Shown here in pieces: positions 1-7,314 of a DNA stretch of 16,322 nucleotides. The position numbers and the translations under genes are program-made. The stretch comes from Citricoccus sp. WCRC_4. GTDB lineage: Bacteria; Actinomycetota; Actinomycetes; Actinomycetales; Micrococcaceae. The first letter of the stretch is position 1. Every line of letters starts with the position of its first letter. The DNA is taken from positions 1 through 16,322 of the forward strand of contig JAPFFX010000288.1 of assembly GCA_026645375.1 (NCBI GenBank). The letters run 5' to 3'. The notes under the pieces were generated by a model. It saw nothing but the letters and a program-made list of their open reading frames with translations. It made no database searches and was not told where the DNA came from.

Positions 1-1
1 G

Positions 2-1741
2 GCCGACGTCTCGGCGCAGCTCGAGAAGTTCCAGGCGCCGCCGCTGCAGCACACCGAGCCAGACCTGCTCCTCAAGATCGAGCGCGACCTCTACAACGAG
101 GACTTCCAGAAGAAGATCAACTCGGGCGACGAGGCGCGCGACACCATCGAGCGCTACCTCCGCGCCGTCGCTCCCGACCTCCTCGAGCGCGTCGAGGCCT
201 ACGAGGGCGAGCGCGACGCGTTCGACGAGTTCCGCATCAGCGAGCAGATCGAGAAGGCGCTCGACCGAAAGGTGTGGCTGCCGTCGGGCGGCTCGCTGAT
301 CATCGACCGCACCGAGGCCATGACGGTCGTCGACGTCAACACCGGCAAGTTCACCGGCTCGGGCGGCACGCTCGAGGAGACGGTGACCCGCAACAACCTC
401 GAGGCCGCCGAGGAGATCGTCCGGCAGCTCCGCCTGCGGGACATCGGCGGCATCATCGTCATCGACTTCATCGACATGGTGCTCGAGTCCAACCGCGACC
501 TCGTGCTGCGCCGGATGGTGGAGTGCCTCGGCCGGGACCGCACCAAGCACCAGGTCGCCGAGGTCACCTCGCTGGGCCTGGTCCAGATGACGCGCAAGCG
601 CATGGGCACCGGCCTGGTGGAGATCTTCTCCGAGACCTGCGAGCAGTGCAACGGCCGCGGCATCATCATCCACGACGTCCCCGTGGAGCACCGCCGCGCC
701 CACAATTCCCAGGGCGAGCCCCGCTCCGGCGGCGGCGGAGGCGGGGGCGGGGGCGGTGCCAGCACGGACACCGGCGACGCCGGCCGCAAGTCCTCGCGCA
801 GTGAGCGGCGGCGCCGCAGCCGCGAACGCCAGGCCGAGCGTGAGCGCGAGGAGCTGCAGGAGGCGCCGGTCGAGCAGCAGCTCAGCCCGGAGGAGGAAGC
901 CGAGCGCAAGGCCCGCGCCGACGCCGCCCGGGCCGCCCTGCGCAATATCGCCGCGGCCACCCAGCACGCCCACGAGCCGGCCGGATCGGCACAGGCAGGC
1001 GAGGCTGCCGAGCCCACTCCGGCGGCGGAGTCCGCGCAGCCCGCGACGTCGGCCGCGGCCACTCAGCCTGCGGGTCCTACCGCACCTGTGGGCGGATCCG
1101 GCCGCCGTCGTTCCCGGCGTGCCGGCAGCGACCAGGGCCAGCCGGGCCAGCAGGGCGGCCAGGCCCAGCAGCCCGAGGGCGACCGCGCGGCCACTGCGGG
1201 ACAGCCGGCCGACGCCTCCGCCACGCAGCTCGCCGAGCAGGCCGACGAGGGCGCGTCCGGGCCGACCCTGACGATCGCCGGGGAGACCGTGGAGGTCCCC
1301 CGGGGACGTCGCACGTCGCGCCGGGCGAGCAGCCGGAAGGAGCTGTCGAGCCTGGAGGACGCGCTGGACCAGCGGGCCCCGAAGGACCAGGAATCGCGCG
1401 AGCAGCCCGAGCCGCAGCCGGCTCGGCAGCCGTCGGCCGCCCAGGCCCAGCAGCCTGCTGCACAGGCGCCCGCGCAGCAGGCATCCGCCCAGGCCGCCCC
1501 GGCCCGTCGCCGTCGTCGGGCAGCGTCCTCGGACGGGACCTCCGGTGAGATCCAGACCGTCGAGGTGACCGCCGCCTCCAGCAGCGGCCACCGGTTCAGC
1601 GCCTCGGTGGGCACCGCGGGCGCGGGAGCCGTGGCGGCCGGCGAGTCCACGGCGGAGGGTGCCGAGGGCTCGGCCCAGGCCGCGGCACCGTCGATCATCG
1701 GCGTCGGGGTCAGGGCCGAGGACATCGCCCGCACGGAGTAG
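2..1741 (+). CDS. rne: Ribonuclease E/G, 3' part (5' end outside window)
   Basis: Endoribonuclease that starts mRNA decay and processes rRNA and tRNA. The reading frame is open from the first bases of the window, so the N-terminal S1 region is missing. The catalytic core is visible: LPSGGSLIIDRTEAM, then VVDVNTG with the first metal-binding Asp at base 332, then IVIDFIDM with the second at base 464. The Zn-link CEQC (Cys codons at 638 and 647) precedes NGRG. After about base 725 the protein becomes low-complexity: a run of ten Gly, then Arg clusters (SERRRRSRE, GRRRSRRAG, RGRRTSRRA, ARRRRRAAS) separated by Gln/Ala/Pro/Glu-rich linkers. This is typical of the disordered RNA- and partner-binding tail of actinobacterial RNase E. 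The gene ends with TAG at 1739-1741, followed by a hairpin. The family is certain. Whether it is named rne or rng is convention. Confidence 0.95.
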   Translation, partial: ADVSAQLEKFQAPPLQHTEPDLLLKIERDLYNEDFQKKINSGDEARDTIERYLRAVAPDLLERVEAYEGERDAFDEFRISEQIEKALDRKVWLPSGGSLIIDRTEAMTVVDVNTGKFTGSGGTLEETVTRNNLEAAEEIVRQLRLRDIGGIIVIDFIDMVLESNRDLVLRRMVECLGRDRTKHQVAEVTSLGLVQMTRKRMGTGLVEIFSETCEQCNGRGIIIHDVPVEHRRAHNSQGEPRSGGGGGGGGGGASTDTGDAGRKSSRSERRRRSRERQAEREREELQEAPVEQQLSPEEEAERKARADAARAALRNIAAATQHAHEPAGSAQAGEAAEPTPAAESAQPATSAAATQPAGPTAPVGGSGRRRSRRAGSDQGQPGQQGGQAQQPEGDRAATAGQPADASATQLAEQADEGASGPTLTIAGETVEVPRGRRTSRRASSRKELSSLEDALDQRAPKDQESREQPEPQPARQPSAAQAQQPAAQAPAQQASAQAAPARRRRRAASSDGTSGEIQTVEVTAASSSGHRFSASVGTAGAGAVAAGESTAEGAEGSAQAAAPSIIGVGVRAEDIARTE

Positions 1742-1756
1742 TCCCGGTCCGTCCCA

Positions 1757-1787
1757 CGCGCCGCGGTCGCCGACCGGCCGCGGCGCG
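1757..1787 (+). terminator. Terminator-like hairpin after rne
   Basis: A perfect 10-bp inverted repeat, CGCGCCGCGG at 1757-1766 and CCGCGGCGCG at 1778-1787, has an 11-nt loop and begins 15 nt after the rne stop. There is no U-tract, which is common for terminators in high-GC actinobacteria. Termination is inferred from position and stem strength. Confidence 0.5.
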
Positions 1788-1807
1788 GCGCGCCGCCGCA
1801 CCGGCAT

Positions 1808-1837
1808 TTGGCCCAGCGGGGGACCGGCGGGTAGGAT
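1808..1837 (+). promoter_or_regulatory. Probable promoter of rplU-rpmA
   Basis: TTGGCC at 1808-1813 and TAGGAT at 1832-1837 are separated by 18 nt, a plausible housekeeping-sigma pair. TAGGAT fits the TANNNT form usual in actinobacteria. It lies after the rne hairpin and would give a leader of about 185-190 nt before rplU. Confidence 0.5.
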
Positions 1838-1930
1838 AGTCACTCGGTGCTGCGCCGCCGTCGTTTCTTCTCTGCCCCTGGTGTTGGGCGTCGGAAGGCC
1901 CGCCGGTCCGCCTCAAGGTATCGCCCCCGC

Positions 1931-1963
1931 TGTCCGGGACCGTCCGCATTCGCCGGCCGGACA
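1931..1963 (+). other. Hairpin in the rplU leader
   Basis: TGTCCGG at 1931-1937 pairs perfectly with CCGGACA at 1957-1963 around a 19-nt loop, within the non-coding leader between the probable promoter and the rplU start. Leaders of r-protein operons often carry autoregulatory structures, but I do not recognise a known L21 leader motif. A regulatory role is only a possibility. Confidence 0.25.
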
Positions 1964-2031
1964 CCGCTGGTTTGGGCAGGCCCTGAGTGCAGCAGAACAG
2001 AATCGTCATCGTCGAGAGAAGTGAGTCCCAA

Positions 2032-2340
2032 GTGGTGTACGCGATTGTCCGCGCTGGCGGCCGCCAGGAAAAGGTTTCCGTCGGAGACCTCGTTACCCTT
2101 GACCGCGTCGCCGCTGAGGCCGGAAGCTCCCTGGAGCTGCCCGCCGTCATGCTGGTGGACGGGGACAAGGTGACCACCGGTGCTGATGACCTGGCCAAGG
2201 TCAAGGTCACCGCCGAGGTCGTCGACCATTCCCGTGGCAAGAAGATTGTCATCCAGAAGTACAAGAACAAGACCGGCTACAAGAAGCGCCAGGGCCACCG
2301 GTCCGAGCTGACCACCGTCAAGGTCACCTCGATCGCCTGA
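2032..2340 (+). CDS. rplU: 50S ribosomal protein L21
   Basis: Component of the large ribosomal subunit that binds 23S rRNA. The product is 102 aa, the usual family length. It begins with the canonical MVYAIVRAGGRQEKV and contains KIVIQKYKNKTGYKKRQGHR, the signature region near the C-terminus. The start is placed at GTG 2032 because this gives the conserved N-terminus. An AGAGAAG purine stretch at 2014-2020 lies about 11 nt upstream. An in-frame GTG at 1987 would add 15 unconserved residues and was rejected. The gene is followed by rpmA after 94 nt, the near-universal L21-L27 pairing. Confidence 0.96.
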   Translation: MVYAIVRAGGRQEKVSVGDLVTLDRVAAEAGSSLELPAVMLVDGDKVTTGADDLAKVKVTAEVVDHSRGKKIVIQKYKNKTGYKKRQGHRSELTTVKVTSIA

Positions 2341-2434
2341 TCCTGCGTCTCCCCGGCTAGCCCGGTCACGCACAACCAGACCCCGCGGTTCCTGGCGAGA
2401 AGCCACCGGCCGCACCACACCGAAGGATTGAACA

Positions 2435-2695
2435 ATGGCACACAAGAAGGCCGGTAGTTCCTCGAAGAACGGCCGCGACTCCAACCCGCAGTTCCTCGGC
2501 GTCAAGCGCTTCGGCGGCCAGGCCGTCAACGCCGGGGAGATCCTGGTCCGCCAGCGCGGCACCAAGTTCCACCCGGGCGCCAACGTCGGCATCGGCAAGG
2601 ACGACACCCTGTTCGCCCTGTCGGCCGGCGCCGTGGAGTACGGCAACCGCCGCGGCCGCAAGGTCGTCAACATCGTTCCTGCCGCCGCTGAGTGA
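2435..2695 (+). CDS. rpmA: 50S ribosomal protein L27
   Basis: Large-subunit protein whose N-terminal tail reaches towards the peptidyl-transferase centre. The product is 86 aa and starts MAHKKAGSSSKNGRDSNPQ, followed by LGVKRFGGQAVNAGEILVRQ and the RGTKFHPGANVGIGKDDTLF core, which is unmistakable for L27. It starts directly at MAHKK and lacks the cleaved N-terminal extension found in Firmicutes L27. GAAGGA at 2422-2427 is 7 nt before the ATG. It is probably co-transcribed with rplU. Confidence 0.97.
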   Translation: MAHKKAGSSSKNGRDSNPQFLGVKRFGGQAVNAGEILVRQRGTKFHPGANVGIGKDDTLFALSAGAVEYGNRRGRKVVNIVPAAAE

Positions 2696-2712
2696 TCACT
2701 CGCGTGACGGCA

Positions 2713-2732
2713 CCGGGAGCATGAGCTCCCGG
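2713..2732 (+). terminator. Hairpin after rpmA
   Basis: CCGGGAGC at 2713-2720 and GCTCCCGG at 2725-2732 form a perfect 8-bp stem closed by an ATGA tetraloop, 18 nt after the rpmA stop. No U-tract follows. It is the first of two consecutive hairpins in this gap and a likely end or attenuation point of the rplU-rpmA transcript. Confidence 0.5.
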
Positions 2733-2737
2733 ACCTG

Positions 2738-2751
2738 AACATCGCCCCGGC
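2738..2751 (+). repeat. 14-bp direct repeat, copy 1
   Basis: AACATCGCCCCGGC occurs here and again at 2853-2866, with starts 115 bp apart in the same non-coding gap. The end of this copy forms the first five bases (CCGGC) of the 5' arm of the long hairpin at 2747-2783. The function is unknown. Confidence 0.6.
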
Positions 2752-2783
2752 GGGGGCGGGCCAGCCTGGTCCGCCTCCGCCGG
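2747..2783 (+). terminator. Very stable hairpin between rpmA and obgE
   Basis: Bases 2747-2763 pair with 2767-2783 to give an uninterrupted 17-bp stem with two G-U pairs (2754/2776 and 2760/2770) and a 3-nt GCC loop. The bases after it are AGTCGTTAAC, so there is only a weak U-rich tail. With the preceding hairpin it forms a tandem structure that should stop or strongly attenuate readthrough into obgE. Confidence 0.55.
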
Positions 2784-2852
2784 AGTCGTTAACAGGTACC
2801 GGTCACCGCGCGCTCCGTTCGGGAGTACGCCAGACTGGAGACCAGCAACACC

Positions 2853-2866
2853 AACATCGCCCCGGC
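2853..2866 (+). repeat. 14-bp direct repeat, copy 2
   Basis: This is a second exact copy of AACATCGCCCCGGC, located 26 bp before the obgE start codon, between the hairpin region and the ribosome-binding site. Its CCGGC could in principle compete for the 3' arm of the upstream hairpin. That is inference only. Confidence 0.6.
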
Positions 2867-2892
2867 AGAGCGGGCGCGGCAGAGAGGCGGCC

Positions 2893-4482
2893 ATGGCGGC
2901 ATTCGTGGACCGGGTGGTCCTGCACGTTTCCGGCGGACACGGAGGCCACGGCGTGGCCTCGGTGAAGCGGGAGAAGTTCAAGCCCCTGGGTGGTCCCGAC
3001 GGCGGCAACGGAGGCAACGGCGGTGACGTCACCCTGGTGGTGGACTCACAGACCACCACGCTGCTGTCCTACCACCACGCCCCGCACCGCCACGGCGGCA
3101 ACGGCGGGCCCGGCAAGGGAGACTTCCGGCACGGGGCCCACGGGGAGTCCCTCACGCTCTCCGTCCCGGACGGCACCGTCGTCAAGGACATCGAGGGCAA
3201 CATCCTCGCCGACCTCGTGGGCCACGGTGCCTCCTACGTGGTGGCCCACGGCGGCCAGGGCGGCCTGGGCAACGCGGCGCTGGCCTCGCAGAAGCGCAAG
3301 GCCCCCGGCTTCGCCCTGCTCGGGATCCCCGGTGAGGAACTGGACATCGTCCTGGAGCTCAAGTCCGTGGCGGACATCGCCCTGGTGGGCTTCCCCTCGG
3401 CCGGCAAGTCCTCGCTGATCGCCGCCCTGTCCGCGGCCCGGCCCAAGATCGCCGACTACCCGTTCACCACCCTCGTGCCGAACCTGGGCGTGGTGCAGGC
3501 CGGCGACGTCCGGTTCACCGTGGCCGATGTCCCGGGCCTGATCCCGGGTGCCTCTGAGGGCAAGGGCCTGGGCCTGGAGTTCCTGCGCCACGTGGAGCGC
3601 TGCGCCGCGCTGGTGCACGTGCTGGACTGTGCCTCGCTGGAGTCCGACCGGGACCCGCTGGCCGACTTCGAGGCGATCGAGGCCGAGCTGGCGGCCTACG
3701 CCGTGGAGCCGACCTTCGCCCAGGCCGGGGAGGGCGTGGTCCCGCTGAACGAGCGGCCGCGCATCGTGGCCCTGAATAAGACGGACCTGCCCGACGGCCA
3801 GGCGATGGCCGAGATGGTGCGGGAATCCCTCGAGGCCCGCGGACTGCGCGTCTTCGAGGTCTCCGCGGTCTCGCACAAGGGCCTGGACCCGCTGAAGTTC
3901 GCCATGGCCGGGCTCGTGCAGGAGGCCCGGGACCGGATGCCGGAGCCCGTGGAGATCGCCGAGCCCGTGGTCGTCCGGCCGCGGTCCGTGCGCGCCAAGG
4001 AGTTCGAGATCACCCGCGAGGAGCGCAACCTCGAGCCGCTGTTCCGCGTGCGCGGCACCAAGCCGGAACGGTGGATCGCCCAGACCGACTTCACCAATGA
4101 CGAGGCCGTGGGCTACCTGGCCGACCGGCTCAATCGCCTGGGTGTGGAGGACGAGCTGTTCAAGCAGGGCGCCACGCCGGGTGATGCCGTGGTGATCGGC
4201 AGTGACGACAACGGCGTGGTCTTCGACTGGGAGCCCACCATGGCCGCCGGCGCCGAACTGCTGGCCGGCCCGCGAGGGGCCGACCTGCGCATGGAGGAGC
4301 GGTCCCGTCCCACCCGCGAGCAGAAGCGCCAGGAGCTCGAGGACCGCAAGGCGGCCCGGGCCCGCACCCAGGCAGAACTCGAGGCGGAGCGCCGGTCGGG
4401 CATCTGGACGGAACGCTATGCGCGGGACGCGGACGGCGACGGCGCCGGGACGGGGAGTGCCGAAGGGCCCGTCGATGGCTGA
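2893..4482 (+). CDS. obgE: GTPase Obg (ribosome assembly / stringent response)
   Basis: Essential GTPase that binds the 50S subunit and links its maturation to cell-cycle and (p)ppGpp signalling. The 529-aa protein shows all three parts. The Gly-rich Obg fold covers residues 1-158 (GGDGG-like runs such as GGPDGGNGGNGG at 33-44). The G domain has the P-loop GFPSAGKSS at 166-174, DVPG at 212-215, NKTD at 295-298 and SA at 324-325. The OCT domain lies at about 355-435. A charged Arg/Glu-rich tail of about 95 residues follows, longer than in E. coli but usual in actinobacteria. GAGAGG at 2882-2887 precedes the ATG. Its stop overlaps the proB start by 8 nt (4475-4482), so proB is probably translationally coupled. 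Confidence 0.96.
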   Translation: MAAFVDRVVLHVSGGHGGHGVASVKREKFKPLGGPDGGNGGNGGDVTLVVDSQTTTLLSYHHAPHRHGGNGGPGKGDFRHGAHGESLTLSVPDGTVVKDIEGNILADLVGHGASYVVAHGGQGGLGNAALASQKRKAPGFALLGIPGEELDIVLELKSVADIALVGFPSAGKSSLIAALSAARPKIADYPFTTLVPNLGVVQAGDVRFTVADVPGLIPGASEGKGLGLEFLRHVERCAALVHVLDCASLESDRDPLADFEAIEAELAAYAVEPTFAQAGEGVVPLNERPRIVALNKTDLPDGQAMAEMVRESLEARGLRVFEVSAVSHKGLDPLKFAMAGLVQEARDRMPEPVEIAEPVVVRPRSVRAKEFEITREERNLEPLFRVRGTKPERWIAQTDFTNDEAVGYLADRLNRLGVEDELFKQGATPGDAVVIGSDDNGVVFDWEPTMAAGAELLAGPRGADLRMEERSRPTREQKRQELEDRKAARARTQAELEAERRSGIWTERYARDADGDGAGTGSAEGPVDG

Positions 4483-5635
4483 GCAGGTCATGAACCCCGT
4501 CACCGGACGGGACACCCTGCACCGCGCCCGCCGCCTGGTCATCAAGATCGGCTCGTCCTCGCTGACCACGCCCACCGGGGTCGACCACGCGGCCATCAAC
4601 TCCCTCGTGGACACCATCGCCGCCGTGCGTTCGCGCGGCACCGAGGTCGCCCTGGTGTCCTCGGGCACCATCGCGGCGGGCATCCACCCGCTGGGCCTGG
4701 GCAAGCGCCCCCGGGACCTGGCCACCCAGCAGGCCGCGGCCGCCGTCGGGCAGGGCAAGCTGCTGGCGCACTACGCCGCCTCCTTCGCCCGGCACCAGAC
4801 CGAGGTGGCGCAGGTGCTGCTGACCGCCGAGGACCTGATCCGCCGCACCCAGTACACGAACGCGTTCCGGGCACTGAACCGGCTGCTCGCCCTCGCGGTG
4901 GTGCCGATCATCAATGAGAACGACACCGTCACCACCGCGGAGATCCGGTTCGGGGACAACGACCGGCTCTCCGCCCTGGTGGCCAACCTGCTGCGCGCCG
5001 ACGCGCTGCTGTTGCTCACCGACGTCGATGCCCTGTACACCGGCCCGCCCTCCCGGCCCGGTTCCCGGCGCATCCCCGCCGTCGCCTCACGGGCCGACCT
5101 GGAGGACGTGGCGATCGGGCGGACCGGCCCGGCCGGCGTCGGGACCGGGGGCATGGTCACCAAGGTGGAGGCCGCCGGGATCGCCACCGGTTCGGGCATC
5201 CATGCCCTCGTCACCTCCGCGGCCAACGCCAATCGGGCGCTGGCGGGGGAGGACGTGGGCACCTGGTTCCAGGCCTCCGGCAGGCGCAGGACCGCGCGGA
5301 GCACGTGGCTCGGGCTGCTCGCAGAGGTGCACGGCCGGGTGGTGCTCGACGACGGCGCCGTCACCGCCGTGGTGCGGAACAAGAGGTCCCTGCTGCCGGC
5401 CGGGATCACCGGGGTCGAGGGCCGCTTCGACGCCGGTGACCCGATCGAGCTGGCCGACGCCCGGGGCACCGTGGTGGCCCGCGGACTGGTGAACTACTCC
5501 TCCTCGGAATTGCCCCCCATGCTGGGGCGCACCACCGCCGACCTGCGCGAGGAGCTCGGCCCGGAGTACCAGCGCCCCGTGGTCCACACGGACGATTGTG
5601 TCCGGCTCTCGGCCCGGGCCCAGCGCCGCCGGTAG
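4475..5635 (+). CDS. proB: Glutamate 5-kinase
   Basis: Phosphorylates L-glutamate with ATP, the first and feedback-controlled step of proline synthesis, in the cytoplasm. The 386-aa protein has an N-terminal amino-acid kinase domain: KIGSSSL at 24-30, VSSGTIAAG at 61-69, INENDTV at 146-152, FGDNDRLSA at 159-167 and LLTDVDALYT at 180-189. A C-terminal PUA domain runs from about residue 293. The chosen ATG at 4475 has GAAGGG at 4462-4467 seven bases upstream and sits inside the end of obgE. ATG 4490 (residue 6) is a weaker alternative. The length is normal for a two-domain ProB. proA follows 10 nt after the stop, so the two pathway enzymes are made together. Confidence 0.96.
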   Translation: MAEQVMNPVTGRDTLHRARRLVIKIGSSSLTTPTGVDHAAINSLVDTIAAVRSRGTEVALVSSGTIAAGIHPLGLGKRPRDLATQQAAAAVGQGKLLAHYAASFARHQTEVAQVLLTAEDLIRRTQYTNAFRALNRLLALAVVPIINENDTVTTAEIRFGDNDRLSALVANLLRADALLLLTDVDALYTGPPSRPGSRRIPAVASRADLEDVAIGRTGPAGVGTGGMVTKVEAAGIATGSGIHALVTSAANANRALAGEDVGTWFQASGRRRTARSTWLGLLAEVHGRVVLDDGAVTAVVRNKRSLLPAGITGVEGRFDAGDPIELADARGTVVARGLVNYSSSELPPMLGRTTADLREELGPEYQRPVVHTDDCVRLSARAQRRR

Positions 5636-5645
5636 ACTCCGGGGC

Positions 5646-6995
5646 ATGCCCAACAGTGCCGCTGAGAACGCCGTGACCGCCGAGACCGTCCAGGACGCCC
5701 CGGTGCCCGGGAACGCCGGGACCGAGGTGCCGGAGGAAGTCCGCGAGGCCATCCGGTCCGTCGGCGAGCGTGCCCGGCGGGCCCGCCACGAACTGGCCAC
5801 CGCGGGCCGCGCCCGCAAGGACGAGACGCTGCGGGCGATGGCCGGGAAGCTGCGGCTGAACACCGGCCACCTGATCGCGGAGAACAAGAAGGACGTGGCG
5901 GCCGGTCGCGAGTCCGGGACGTCCGAGGCGATGCTGGACCGGTTGTCCCTGGACGCGGCGCGGATCGAGGCCCTGGCCGTGGCCCTGGAGGACCTGGCGG
6001 CCCTGCCGGACCCGGTCGGTGACGTGGTGCGCGGCCGCAACCTGCCGAACGGACTGCGGATGACCCAGGTCCGCGTCCCGCTCGGCACCGTCGGCGCCAT
6101 CTACGAGGCCCGCCCCAACGTGACCGTGGACATCGCCGGGCTGGCCCTGAAGTCCGGCAACGCCGTCATCCTCCGTGGCGGTTCGGCCGCGAGGAACACC
6201 AACGCCGCACTGATCTCGATCCTGCGCGAGGTGGCCGGGGACCAGGGCTTCGAGGCGGACATCATCCAGGGCATCGACCAGTACGGACGCGCCGGCGCCA
6301 CGGCCCTGATGTCCGAGCGGGGCGCGGTGGACGTGCTCATCCCGCGCGGCGGCCATGACCTGATCCAGTCCGTGGTGCGCACGGCCCGGGTCCCCGTCAT
6401 CGAGACCGGTGAGGGCAACGTCCACCTGTTCATCGACGCCTCCGCGCCCGTCAAGATGGCCGTGGACATCGCCCTGAACGCCAAGACGCAGCGGGTCTCG
6501 GTGTGCAACGCCGCCGAGACCCTGCTGATCCACGCCCAGGCCGAGGAGGCCGGCCGCGAGGTGTTGCGGGCCCTGTCCCGCACCGGCGTGTTCCTGCACG
6601 TGGACGAGGGCGCCCGTGCCTGGCTTCCGGACGGCGCCCAGGCCGAGACCGCCCGGGACGAGGACTGGGGACGGGAGTACCTGGCCCTGGAGATGGCCGT
6701 GAGGACGGTGGACTCCCTGGACGAGGCGATCGAGCACATCCAGCGCTGGTCCACCGGCCACACCGAGGCCATCGTCACCAACGACCTGGCCAACGCCGAC
6801 CGCTTCGTCACCGAGATCGACTCCGCCGCGGTGATCGTCAACGCCTCCACCCGCTTCACCGACGGCGGCCAACTGGGGCTGGGCGCCGAGGTGGGCATCT
6901 CCACGCAGAAGATGCACGCCCGCGGCCCCATGGGCCTGGAGGAACTCACCACCACCAAGTGGGTGCTTCGCGGGGAGGGACAGGTCCGGATCTGA
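5646..6995 (+). CDS. proA: Glutamate-5-semialdehyde dehydrogenase (gamma-glutamyl phosphate reductase)
   Basis: Reduces gamma-glutamyl phosphate with NADPH to glutamate-5-semialdehyde, the second step of proline synthesis. The 449-aa protein belongs to the aldehyde dehydrogenase superfamily. Visible blocks are PLGTVGAIYEARPNVT at about 145-160, LKSGNAVILRGGS at 168-180, LIPRGGHDLI at 231-240, the catalytic cysteine at 287 in RVSVCNAAE, and the GPMGLEELTTTKW ending. The ATG at 5646 was chosen because upstream in-frame sequence lies within the end of proB. Only a weak CGGGG precedes it, so coupling to proB is likely. The first 30 or so residues are an unconserved Ala/Glu/Pro-rich extension. Confidence 0.96.
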   Translation: MPNSAAENAVTAETVQDAPVPGNAGTEVPEEVREAIRSVGERARRARHELATAGRARKDETLRAMAGKLRLNTGHLIAENKKDVAAGRESGTSEAMLDRLSLDAARIEALAVALEDLAALPDPVGDVVRGRNLPNGLRMTQVRVPLGTVGAIYEARPNVTVDIAGLALKSGNAVILRGGSAARNTNAALISILREVAGDQGFEADIIQGIDQYGRAGATALMSERGAVDVLIPRGGHDLIQSVVRTARVPVIETGEGNVHLFIDASAPVKMAVDIALNAKTQRVSVCNAAETLLIHAQAEEAGREVLRALSRTGVFLHVDEGARAWLPDGAQAETARDEDWGREYLALEMAVRTVDSLDEAIEHIQRWSTGHTEAIVTNDLANADRFVTEIDSAAVIVNASTRFTDGGQLGLGAEVGISTQKMHARGPMGLEELTTTKWVLRGEGQVRI

Positions 6996-7008
6996 ACGGG
7001 GGACGTAC

Positions 7009-7014
7009 TAGGAT
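7009..7014 (+). promoter_or_regulatory. Possible -10 element before the small membrane gene
   Basis: TAGGAT at 7009-7014, within TACTAGGAT, lies in the 82-bp gap after proA. No convincing -35 hexamer is present at the right distance. It could start a separate nadD-rsfS transcript, or readthrough from proA could serve instead. Confidence 0.25.
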
Positions 7015-7077
7015 GGGGCCCAGACATCACCGTGACCTGTGGCCGGATGACCGGCCCCTTCGAGGGAGATCCACCAG

Positions 7078-7314
7078 ATGAACACCATCACCGCCCTGAC
7101 CATCCTGGCCGCCGAGGAGCACCTCGCGGTCAACCCGCTGTTCCTGCCGGCCCCGGTCATCGGCGTGGGTTCCTTCCTGCTCTTCCTCCTGATGCTGGCC
7201 GCCGTCATGGGCCTGCGCTCCGTCGGCCGGCGCCACGAGGTGCCGGGCGTCGACGACTACCACCAGGGCCGTGGCTACGATGAGCGCGAGCACGGCCACT
7301 GGGGAACCCACTGA
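7078..7314 (+). CDS. Small single-pass membrane protein, uncharacterised
   Basis: The 78-aa protein has a short polar N-terminus, one hydrophobic segment at about residues 21-46 (PLFLPAPVIGVGSFLLFLLM onward), then a basic GLRSVGRRHEV stop-transfer region. It ends in a polar His/Asp/Tyr-rich tail (DDYHQGRGYDEREHGHWGTH). GAGGGAGA at 7062-7069 lies 8 nt before the ATG, which is strong support for translation. I do not recognise a named family. Small membrane proteins at this position between proA and nadD seem familiar from other Micrococcaceae, but that is recollection. Its end overlaps the probable nadD start by 35 nt. Confidence 0.75.
   Translation: MNTITALTILAAEEHLAVNPLFLPAPVIGVGSFLLFLLMLAAVMGLRSVGRRHEVPGVDDYHQGRGYDEREHGHWGTH

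Noticed and set aside
1987..2031. Earlier in-frame GTG for rplU
   Set aside because: It would add 15 residues absent from L21 proteins. GTG 2032 gives the canonical MVYAIVRAGG start.
3046..4758. 570-codon open frame on the - strand opposite obgE
   Set aside because: It is a shadow frame: composition biased to Gly, His, Asp and Leu with no recognisable fold. obgE on the + strand has all family motifs.
5406..6917. 503-codon open frame on the - strand opposite proB/proA
   Set aside because: It is antisense to clearly conserved enzymes, has a low-complexity His/Gly/Leu/Asp composition, and is the expected mirror of high-GC codon usage.
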